Positions 1 to 4,586 of a DNA stretch of 8,260 bases are shown one piece after another. Location of the stretch: NCBI GenBank assembly GCA_018062165.1, contig JAGOSU010000028.1:1-8260 (forward strand). The letters are read 5' to 3'. The DNA comes from Minisyncoccota bacterium (GTDB taxonomy: Bacteria > Patescibacteriota > Minisyncoccia > Phycocordibacterales > Phycocordibacteraceae). Both the position numbers and the translations under genes were made by a program. How positions within the stretch are numbered: position 1 is the stretch's first letter; each line of letters opens with the position of its first letter. The notes beneath the pieces are model-generated. The model saw only the letters and a list, made by a program, of their open reading frames with translations. It ran no database searches and was not told the origin of the DNA.

Positions 1-440
1 TCCTTCTTGGAGCCGGAGACATGCTCTACCTCTCTGCAGATATGCAGAAGCCGGTACGCCTCCAGACCGCCTACATCGGCGAGGTCGAAGTAAAGAAGAT
101 TGTGAGCTACATCAAGCAACACAACGCAGGGTCTCTTGGTTCCTTGGATCTTGCCGGTGGCGATAGCAATCAGGTCAACGACGCCATCATGCTTGCCACT
201 GAGGACGACGATGTCGACGATGACATGTATGCGGAAGCTAAGGTCGCCGTTGAGGAAGCAGGTCGCGCCTCCACTTCCTACCTCCAGAGGAAGCTCCGCA
301 TTGGCTACTCTCGTGCCGCACGCCTTATGGACCTTCTTGAGGAGAAGGGTGTCATCGGAGCCGCTGATGGCTCTCGCCCACGCGACGTGCTCTCCAGGGG
401 CGGTGAAGCGAAGGAGGAGGAAGCTGAGCGTCCGTTCTAA
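1..440 (+). CDS. ftsK: DNA translocase FtsK, C-terminal part (5' truncated by window edge)
   Basis: FtsK is the septal hexameric ATPase that pumps chromosomal DNA toward the dif site and activates XerCD during division. Only the last ~146 residues are present; the frame is open to the left edge (first full codon at base 3). It opens with LLGAGDMLYLSADMQKPVRLQ, the characteristic end of the FtsK RecA-like motor, followed by EVEVKKIVSYIKQ. After a variable acidic linker (EDDDVDDD) comes a gamma winged-helix domain with LQRKLRIGYSRAARLMDLLEEKGVI and SRPRDVL. This domain normally reads the KOPS orienting sequences. Compared with E. coli RIGYNRAARIIE, the recognition helix has Ser for Asn and Asp for Glu. 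It ends in a short charged tail and a TAA whose last A is the first base of the next start codon (TAATG), which implies translational coupling. Identification is firm; the N-terminal membrane part is outside the window. Confidence 0.95.
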   Translation, partial: LLGAGDMLYLSADMQKPVRLQTAYIGEVEVKKIVSYIKQHNAGSLGSLDLAGGDSNQVNDAIMLATEDDDVDDDMYAEAKVAVEEAGRASTSYLQRKLRIGYSRAARLMDLLEEKGVIGAADGSRPRDVLSRGGEAKEEEAERPF

Positions 441-862
441 TGACCCTACGACTCGCCATAGGCCTGGTGCTCCTGCTGCTCGTCCTCTACGGAGCCAAGG
501 AGGCCTACCCACTCATTGCAGGACCCTCTATCCGTATCGACTCCCCTATCGACTACGCCACCTTCCCCGATGGTGAGGTGCTGGTTTCAGGTGTCGCTTC
601 CCGTACCGAGACCCTCTACTTAAACGGCGGTCCTCTTCTCATCGACCAGAAAGGAAACTTCTCAACTTCACTCACCCTTCCCCAGGGAGGCGCTATACTG
701 TCAGTAACGGCAACTGACCGGTTCGGGCGGACCCGGACGGTCAGGCGCAACGTTTATATACCTAACGAGATTAATTATGGCGGCGAAGAAGAAATCCAAG
801 ACGAAGGAGGAGACAACGGAACCGAAGGGCGGGGAGATGGCTCCGGGGGAGACGAAGAATAA
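440..862 (+). CDS. small membrane-anchored Ig-like (glucodextranase domain B-like) protein
   Basis: This 140-residue protein has unknown specific function. Residues 4-17 (RLAIGLVLLLLVLY) form one hydrophobic helix with no clear cleavage site, so it is probably a signal anchor with the rest outside the membrane. Residues ~30-107 look like a beta-sandwich Ig-like repeat: a GEVLVSGVA strand, LYLNGGPLLIDQKGNFSTSLTLPQGG, then ILSVTATDRFGRTRTVRRNVYI. This resembles glucodextranase domain B / bacterial Ig-like repeats, which usually serve as extracellular spacer or binding modules. The last ~30 residues are Gly/Glu/Asp-rich low complexity and lie in the stretch that also encodes the RecA N-terminus in another frame. 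It starts at the TAATG junction with ftsK. The N-terminal anchor and Ig fold support a real gene; the tail sequence may be shaped mainly by the overlap. No enzymatic residues are apparent. Confidence 0.8.
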   Translation: MTLRLAIGLVLLLLVLYGAKEAYPLIAGPSIRIDSPIDYATFPDGEVLVSGVASRTETLYLNGGPLLIDQKGNFSTSLTLPQGGAILSVTATDRFGRTRTVRRNVYIPNEINYGGEEEIQDEGGDNGTEGRGDGSGGDEE

Positions 863-1832
863 AGCTATTGAGCTCGCGCTCAAGGAAATCCGAACGAAGT
901 TCGGAGACGAGGCCATCATGACGTATGGCTCGGGCAAGGTTGCCGCCATCCCTTCTATCCCAACTGGTTCGCTTGGTCTCGATGCCGCTCTCGGTATCGG
1001 CGGACTTCCTCGCGGCCGCATCGTTGAGATTTACGGTCCAGAGTCTTCGGGTAAAACAACACTTTCGCTCCACGTGATTGCAGAGGCGCAGAAGAAAGGC
1101 GGTGTGTGTGCGTTCGTTGACGCAGAGCACGCACTTGACCCTGAATATGCCCGCCGCATTGGGGTGAAGCTTCCCGAGCTTCTTATCTCCCAGCCAGACA
1201 CTGGCGAGCAGGCACTCGAAATTGTGGAGTCACTCGTGCGCGCGAACTCTGTCGACGTCATTGTTGTCGACTCCGTTGCAGCACTGACCCCTAAGGATGA
1301 AATCGAAGGAGATATGGGCTCGGCACAGATGGGTAAGCAGGCTCGCCTCATGTCGCAGGCACTTCGTAAACTCACCGCCATCACTGCAAAGAGCAAGACG
1401 CTCATCATTTTCATCAACCAGATTCGCATGCAGATTGGTGTGATGTTTGGAAATCCTGAGACCACCACTGGTGGTAAGGCACTCAAGTTCTACACCTCAG
1501 TGCGCCTCGACATCCGTCGCATCGCGCAGATCAAGAAGGGTGAGGAAATCGTCGGAGGCCGCGTGCGCGTGAAAGTGGTGAAGAATAAGGTCGCTGCCCC
1601 GTTTAAGACGACCGAGTTCGACCTCCTCTATAACGAAGGAATCTCCCGCGAAGGAGAGTTGCTCGCACTTGGCGAGAAGTATGAAATCGTTGAGAAATCA
1701 GGCACGAGCTACAAGTTCGGTGAGCAAACTCTTGGTCGTGGCTACGACGCTTCCCGCACGTTCCTTAGGGACAACAAGCCGATTGCCAACGAAATCCTTA
1801 AGCAGATACGCGCGAAGCTGACTGCTGAGTAA
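777..1832 (+). CDS. recA: recombinase RecA
   Basis: RecA forms ATP-dependent filaments on single-stranded DNA and drives homologous pairing and strand exchange. The 351-residue frame carries Walker A GPESSGKT (87-94), VDAEHALDP with the conserved Glu117, Walker B VIVVDSVAAL (161-170), loop L1 EIEGDMGSAQMGKQARLMSQALRKL, and the near-invariant IFINQIRMQIGVMFGNPETTTGGKALKFY block (loop L2 region), then SVRLDIRR and VRVKVVKNKVAAPFK. No intein is present. The C-terminus stops at AKLTAE, lacking the acidic tail of E. coli RecA. The start is uncertain: ATG 777 gives a Lys-rich 20-residue extension, whereas Met21 (ATG 837) aligns exactly with the E. coli N-terminus. Neither has a well-spaced Shine-Dalgarno; an AAGGAGG at 804-810 is 26 bases from 837, and GGGGAG directly abuts 837. 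Either start overlaps the upstream gene (86 or 26 bases). TATACT (694-699) and TATATA (755-760) upstream could be -10 elements, but no convincing -35 accompanies them. Confidence 0.97.
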   Translation: MAAKKKSKTKEETTEPKGGEMAPGETKNKAIELALKEIRTKFGDEAIMTYGSGKVAAIPSIPTGSLGLDAALGIGGLPRGRIVEIYGPESSGKTTLSLHVIAEAQKKGGVCAFVDAEHALDPEYARRIGVKLPELLISQPDTGEQALEIVESLVRANSVDVIVVDSVAALTPKDEIEGDMGSAQMGKQARLMSQALRKLTAITAKSKTLIIFINQIRMQIGVMFGNPETTTGGKALKFYTSVRLDIRRIAQIKKGEEIVGGRVRVKVVKNKVAAPFKTTEFDLLYNEGISREGELLALGEKYEIVEKSGTSYKFGEQTLGRGYDASRTFLRDNKPIANEILKQIRAKLTAE

Positions 1833-2145
1833 GGGCGTTCCCGAGCGCAATTCCAAGACCGCGCGCAACCCAGAGTGCCGCAATAAAGGCGAGCACGACC
1901 AATGCCTGCACAATAAGTTCTGTCTGTACGAATGCCGCGATGAAGAAACGACTCATCGCAGCAACATCAACTACTGACGGCATGTTGGCGAACACCCGTT
2001 CTACCCATACCTGCTGACCAATACCGTAGAGCGCAATAGCAAACAGAACAGGACCGACGACGATGTCGCTCGTGAGGGGACGAAGCATACGGACCGTATG
2101 CACCCTCCGCATGACTCGCTGTTTGATTTGGCTACTCATAGGCAT
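1798..2145 (-). CDS. small two-helix membrane protein downstream of sigma factor
   Basis: I do not recognise this 115-residue protein. It has a basic N-terminal segment of ~26 residues (KQRVMRRVHTVRMLR), a hydrophobic helix around 28-48 (IVVGPVLFAIALYGIGQQVWV), a connecting region of ~28 residues, and a second helix around 77-98 (LIVQALVVLAFIAALWVARGL). The positive-inside rule places the N-terminus in the cytoplasm. ATG at 2145 overlaps the end of the sigma gene by 14 bases; an alternative ATG at 2139 overlaps by 8. Translation is therefore probably coupled to the sigma factor. Small membrane proteins coded directly after ECF sigma genes are often anti-sigma factors, so that role is a reasonable inference. 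However, no zinc-type HXXXCXXC motif or other known anti-sigma signature is visible, and the cytoplasmic part is very short. Its 3' end overlaps the 3' end of recA on the opposite strand by 35 bases. Confidence 0.7.
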   Translation of the reverse strand: MPMSSQIKQRVMRRVHTVRMLRPLTSDIVVGPVLFAIALYGIGQQVWVERVFANMPSVVDVAAMSRFFIAAFVQTELIVQALVVLAFIAALWVARGLGIALGNALTQQSASRVSA

Positions 2146-2689
2146 TGGTATCTTCTAAGGCTCGTTTAAACTGCTTCTTGGCTCGGTGCACCCGGGTCTT
2201 CACGGCAGACACGGTCGAACCCTCTAGCTCAGCGATTTCCTCCTGGGTCTTCCCCTCTATGAACTGGAGGCGAAGTACCCGCGCGCTGATGTCGGGAATC
2301 CTGGAGAGTGCGATGAGGACTTCGCTACGAATCGAGAGGTCCTCTAAAAATTCGCTACTATCCGGGATCCTTTCATATAACTCAGGGTCTAACTCCTGGG
2401 TTACACCCCTACTCTTCTTAAGTTTCTGGTACCGGGTGAAGCAGAGGCGGGTAAGAATTGCGTAGGCCCAGGAAGCAAAGGTGGCTCCCTCCTGTTTCTT
2501 GAACTTATCGGCGTAGACGTAAATGCGGGTGAAGCAGTCCTGCACCACCTCCTCCGCATCCTCTTTATTACGGACAATACTCTTAGCTTTCCGGAGAAAT
2601 GCCTCCTCGTAGCGGTCAACGAGTATGCCGAAGTGGTCGGGGTTCTCGCGCGAGAGCGCCAGTATTTCCTCATCCTTGAGGTCATCCAT
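2132..2689 (-). CDS. RNA polymerase sigma-70 family sigma factor, ECF type
   Basis: This 185-residue protein has the two-domain layout of extracytoplasmic-function (group 4) sigma factors. Region 2 spans about 20-92: FGILVDRYEEAFLRKAKSIVRNKEDAEEVVQDCFTRIY is the core-binding part, and FASWAYAILTRLCFTRYQKLKK is the region that melts and reads the -10 element. A ~30-residue acidic linker follows. Region 4 (about 125-176) has SRIPDISARVLRLQFIEGKTQEEIAELEGSTVSAVKTRVHRAKKQFKRAL, a helix-turn-helix that reads the -35 element. No region 1.1 or 3 is present. The ATG at 2689 is preceded at four bases by AGGA, a short Shine-Dalgarno. The gene is divergent from efp and overlaps the following membrane-protein gene, which is the usual arrangement for an ECF sigma and a regulator. 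Its target promoters cannot be told from this window. Confidence 0.93.
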   Translation of the reverse strand: MDDLKDEEILALSRENPDHFGILVDRYEEAFLRKAKSIVRNKEDAEEVVQDCFTRIYVYADKFKKQEGATFASWAYAILTRLCFTRYQKLKKSRGVTQELDPELYERIPDSSEFLEDLSIRSEVLIALSRIPDISARVLRLQFIEGKTQEEIAELEGSTVSAVKTRVHRAKKQFKRALEDTNAYE

Positions 2690-2704
2690 GATGTCCTGTA
2701 TGAT
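2676..2704 (+). promoter_or_regulatory. sigma-70-like promoter of efp
   Basis: TTGAGG (2676-2681), a 17-base spacer and TATGAT (2699-2704) match the housekeeping consensus at 4/6 and 5/6 positions. The predicted start near 2711 gives a leader of about 22 bases with CAGGG eight bases before the efp ATG. The -35 lies inside the first codons of the divergent sigma gene. The -10 sits in the odd palindrome GTATGATAC (2698-2706), which also reads as TATCAT on the opposite strand. Confidence 0.55.
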
Positions 2705-2705
2705 A
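2700..2705 (-). promoter_or_regulatory. candidate -10 element for the sigma-factor gene
   Basis: Read on the minus strand this is TATCAT, a 5/6 match to TATAAT, ending ten bases before the sigma-factor ATG. It physically overlaps the efp -10 on the other strand. No -35 hexamer is recognisable at the expected distance, so the element may be chance or may be read by an alternative sigma factor. A start six to seven bases downstream would leave a leader of only a few bases. Confidence 0.3.
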
Positions 2706-2733
2706 CCCCTTAACCCGGTTCAGGGCATTTTTT

Positions 2734-3309
2734 ATGGCAATACTTTCCTACAACGAAATCCTCCAGAAGAAGGTCATCGTCTACAACGGCGACCCGTACA
2801 AGGTCATTTCCTCACACATCTTCCGCATGCAGCAGAGGAAGCCAGTTAACCAGACCAAGCTTCAGCACTTGGTTTCCGGCAAGGTAACTGAAATCTCCTT
2901 CCACCAGAACGAGAGCGTGCCTGAGGCTGACATCGATACCATGAACGCCCTCTACCTCTACGCAGGTCGTGGCGAAGCGTGGTTCTGCGAGGCAGGAAAC
3001 CCCAAGAACCGCTTCTCCTTCCCTGAGGACGTCGTTCACGACAAGATTAAGTGGCTTATCTCCAACTCCCCTGTTGAGGTTCTCACCTACAACGAGAAGC
3101 CAATGACGGTAGATATTCCAGTGAAGGTAGACCTCAAGGTCACCGACGCTCCTCCTGCGGTTAAGGGAGATACCGCAACCGGCGGCACCAAGCAGGTAAC
3201 GCTTGAATCCGGTGCAACGGTGCTCACTCCCCTATTCATCAACGAAGGAGACATTCTCACCATCAACACTGAGACGGGAGACTACGTAGAGAGGAAGGAG
3301 AAAGCCTAA
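2734..3309 (+). CDS. efp: translation elongation factor P with non-canonical tip
   Basis: EF-P binds between the ribosomal P and E sites and relieves stalling at polyproline. The 191-residue length is normal. Domain I (1-~65) has YNEILQKKVIVYNGDPYKVISSHIF...KLQHLVSGKVTEISF. The middle OB domain follows with MNALYLYAGRG and DKIKWLISNSPVEVLTYN. Domain III carries VTLESGATVLTPLFINEGDILTINTETGDYVER, which matches the EF-P C-terminal signature. Aligning without gaps from DPY to KLQHL places Gln34 where E. coli has the beta-lysylated Lys34: the tip reads RMQQRKP instead of KPGKGQ. Arg35 and Lys36 are the nearest basic residues. The EpmA target and the PGKG turn are therefore absent. The gene stands alone on its strand, with its own promoter (2676-2704) and a hairpin terminator after the stop. 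Confidence 0.96.
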   Translation: MAILSYNEILQKKVIVYNGDPYKVISSHIFRMQQRKPVNQTKLQHLVSGKVTEISFHQNESVPEADIDTMNALYLYAGRGEAWFCEAGNPKNRFSFPEDVVHDKIKWLISNSPVEVLTYNEKPMTVDIPVKVDLKVTDAPPAVKGDTATGGTKQVTLESGATVLTPLFINEGDILTINTETGDYVERKEKA

Positions 3310-3310
3310 T

Positions 3311-3340
3311 AAAAAACCGCCCTTTCGGGCGGCTTCTTCT
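3311..3340 (-). terminator. bidirectional intrinsic terminator between efp and rpsR
   Basis: A perfect six-base-pair GC stem, CCGCCC (3317-3322) with GGGCGG (3327-3332), closes a four-base loop. Read on the minus strand the loop is GAAA and the stem is followed by six Ts, a textbook intrinsic terminator for the rpsF-ssb-rpsR transcript, with the stem seven bases past the rpsR stop. On the plus strand the same stem follows the efp stop by seven bases and is trailed by the pyrimidine-rich CTTCTTCTT, so it probably also ends efp transcription, perhaps less efficiently. Confidence 0.88.
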
Positions 3341-3546
3341 TACGCTGCCAAGTACGGCAGGAGGGCCATATAGCGAGCCCGCTTGATTGCCATAGCAATC
3401 TTCCTCTGCTGGGCGGCATTCATGCCGGTGCGCCTCTTGGAGAGCATCTTTGCGTGCGGGTTCACGAACTGTCGAAGGTACGGAACGTCCTTCCAGTCGA
3501 TGAACTTCTTGTGCTCGATTTCCTCGCGTTCTGATTGATATGCCAT
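3340..3546 (-). CDS. rpsR: 30S ribosomal protein bS18
   Basis: bS18 binds bS6 and 16S rRNA in the platform of the small subunit. The 68-residue sequence has the family core: KKFIDWKDVPYLRQFVNPHAKMLSKRRTGMNAAQQRKIAMAIKRARYMALLPYL, closely matching the usual IDYKD...LRRFI...RRTG...QR.LA.AIKRAR..ALLPF pattern. It is slightly shorter than E. coli S18 (75 residues), with a short acidic N-terminus. It is the last gene of rpsF-ssb-rpsR, 46 bases after ssb, a gap wide enough to hold a candidate internal promoter and a small hairpin. No strong Shine-Dalgarno sits next to the ATG; AAGG lies 11 bases upstream. Confidence 0.97.
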   Translation of the reverse strand: MAYQSEREEIEHKKFIDWKDVPYLRQFVNPHAKMLSKRRTGMNAAQQRKIAMAIKRARYMALLPYLAA

Positions 3547-3556
3547 AAGTCGAAGT

Positions 3557-3585
3557 ACCTTACTCTAAAGGGAGTACCCTGTCAA
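3557..3585 (-). promoter_or_regulatory. candidate internal promoter for rpsR
   Basis: On the minus strand a perfect TTGACA (3580-3585), a 17-base spacer and TAAGGT (3557-3562, 3/6 match) lie in the ssb-rpsR gap, about ten bases before the rpsR ATG. A small inverted repeat TACTC-CCTTTA-GAGTA (3561-3576) occupies the spacer. The -35 is perfect but the -10 is poor, so this could be a weak promoter that adjusts S18 supply, or chance. Confidence 0.3.
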
Positions 3586-3592
3586 AAACCTG

Positions 3593-4033
3593 TTAAAACG
3601 GAATGTCCTCCGGGTTGATCTCCTCGTCCGGATACTGAATCTGCTCGCCAGAGTCGGAAGGTGCCGACTGGTCCATGTCATTGCCTGGAGCAGCTCCCCT
3701 GCCCTCACCTCCTCCTGCGCCGAACTGGAAGGTCTCGACGATGATCTCGGTGCGGTACTGCTTGGCACCATCCTTCTCCCATGAGCGGGTCTGAATGCGG
3801 CCGTCTACAAACATCGGGCGGCCTTTCTTCATGTACTGCGCAATCACCTCGGCAGTGCGGCCAAAGGCAACAACGTTATGAAATTCTGTCTGTTCCTGCT
3901 TAGCACCGTTCTTATCCTTGTAGGTACGATTGGTGGCAATAGCGAAGTTGACCACATTCTGGCCTGAGGGGAGCGCTTTGAGTTCCGGGTCTCGTGTGAG
4001 GTTCCCGTAGAGCATTACCTTGTTCAAGTACAT
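3593..4033 (-). CDS. ssb: single-stranded DNA-binding protein
   Basis: SSB coats single-stranded DNA during replication, repair and recombination and recruits partner enzymes through its C-terminal tip. The 146-residue protein has the OB fold in residues 1-~104: MYLNKVMLYGNLTRDPELKALPSGQNVVNFAIATNR, then TEFHNVVAFGRTAEVIAQYMKKGRPMFVDGRIQTRSWEKDG and YRTEIIVETFQF. A short Gly-rich, Pro- and acid-containing linker leads to EEINPEDIPF, the conserved acidic interaction tip ending in DIPF. The linker is short relative to E. coli SSB. It sits 12 bases after rpsF, in the classic rpsF-ssb-rpsR order seen in Bacillus. With recA a few genes away the window holds two core recombination proteins, though in different transcription units. 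Confidence 0.97.
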   Translation of the reverse strand: MYLNKVMLYGNLTRDPELKALPSGQNVVNFAIATNRTYKDKNGAKQEQTEFHNVVAFGRTAEVIAQYMKKGRPMFVDGRIQTRSWEKDGAKQYRTEIIVETFQFGAGGGEGRGAAPGNDMDQSAPSDSGEQIQYPDEEINPEDIPF

Positions 4034-4045
4034 GCTCGTATTGTA

Positions 4046-4537
4046 CTACACCCCGACTTCCTTGAGAGCGGCGTCGAGCTCGGTGTCGGAAACAGGCTCC
4101 TCAGCAGCTGGCTGGGTAGCGGCCTGGCGCATCATCTCCTGCATCTCAGCAAAGTGTGCGGCCTCTTCCTTGGTGGTACGGAGGTCGAGGAAGCGGAAGA
4201 TACGGGTCTCGGCGCGGGCAGCGTCGGTCACCTTCTGGTGCCCTGCCCCGTCTGCCTCATACGCAATCCAGCAGAAGTAGCTGCCATCAAAGTCGCGGCG
4301 GCCTCCGTGCTCCATGCGAGAAACGGTGTAGGCAAGCTGAATCTTCTCAGGAGTACCCTCGGCGACGATAGAACCTGCCCCCTCCATGAGGTCACGCATG
4401 GTCTGGTAGACCTTCTTTGCCTCCTCCTGGGCGAGCTCTGGGTCGACGTGGAAGCCGAGTTCGTATACGCGTACCTCGGAGGTATCGGCGTCAGCCTCCT
4501 CTTCCTGGATATCGCGCTCCTCTGTGTCTTTTGCCAT
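4046..4537 (-). CDS. rpsF: 30S ribosomal protein bS6, divergent form with acidic extensions
   Basis: bS6 pairs with bS18 on the 30S platform. The ferredoxin-like core lies at about 22-120: VRVYELGFHVDPELAQEEAKKVYQTMRDLMEGAGSIV matches the first strand and helix, EKIQLAYTVSRMEHGGRRDFDGSYFCWIAYE the middle strands, and AETRIFRFLDLRT the C-terminal strand. Position in front of ssb and rpsR confirms the assignment. The protein is 163 residues, with a ~20-residue acidic N-terminal extension (EERDIQEEEADAD) before the usual start of S6 and a ~40-residue Met/Ala/Glu-rich C-terminal tail. The ATG at 4537 is the only good start: the next Met comes deep in the core. No Shine-Dalgarno is seen; a -10-like TAGGAT ends nine bases before the ATG, so the message may be nearly leaderless. 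Confidence 0.92.
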   Translation of the reverse strand: MAKDTEERDIQEEEADADTSEVRVYELGFHVDPELAQEEAKKVYQTMRDLMEGAGSIVAEGTPEKIQLAYTVSRMEHGGRRDFDGSYFCWIAYEADGAGHQKVTDAARAETRIFRFLDLRTTKEEAAHFAEMQEMMRQAATQPAAEEPVSDTELDAALKEVGV

Positions 4538-4546
4538 AGTCGCCGT

Positions 4547-4575
4547 ATCCTAGCACGTGCCCCTGGGGGCCGCAA
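4547..4575 (-). promoter_or_regulatory. candidate promoter of rpsF-ssb-rpsR with dyad in spacer
   Basis: On the minus strand TTGCGG (4570-4575), a 17-base spacer and TAGGAT (4547-4552) form a plausible sigma-70 promoter in the 49-base tatD-rpsF gap. The predicted start is about three bases before the rpsF ATG. The spacer holds a five-base-pair perfect inverted repeat, GCCCC-TG-GGGGC (4559-4570), next to CACGTG (4554-4559), which could be an operator. It is not a terminator for tatD because no T tract follows. Confidence 0.4.
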
Positions 4576-4586
4576 ATACTGAGGTT

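Noticed and set aside
136..576. 146-residue plus-strand open frame across the ftsK end and the next gene
   Set aside because: It is an Arg/Pro/Ser-rich shadow frame without domain features, overlapping two supported genes.
755..760. TATATA as the recA -10 element
   Set aside because: No -35 hexamer is visible at 16-18 bases and the surrounding codons belong to the Ig-like gene, so it was not listed as a promoter.
804..813. AAGGAGGAGA as the recA Shine-Dalgarno
   Set aside because: It lies after ATG 777 and 23-26 bases before ATG 837, too far for normal spacing; it is better explained by Lys-Glu-Glu codons.
4559..4570. GCCCC/GGGGC hairpin as terminator for metG-tatD
   Set aside because: The stem is five pairs with a two-base loop and no T tract follows on the minus strand.
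4154..4582. 142-residue plus-strand frame opposite rpsF
   Set aside because: It is the antisense shadow of rpsF, with no start signal and no recognisable family.
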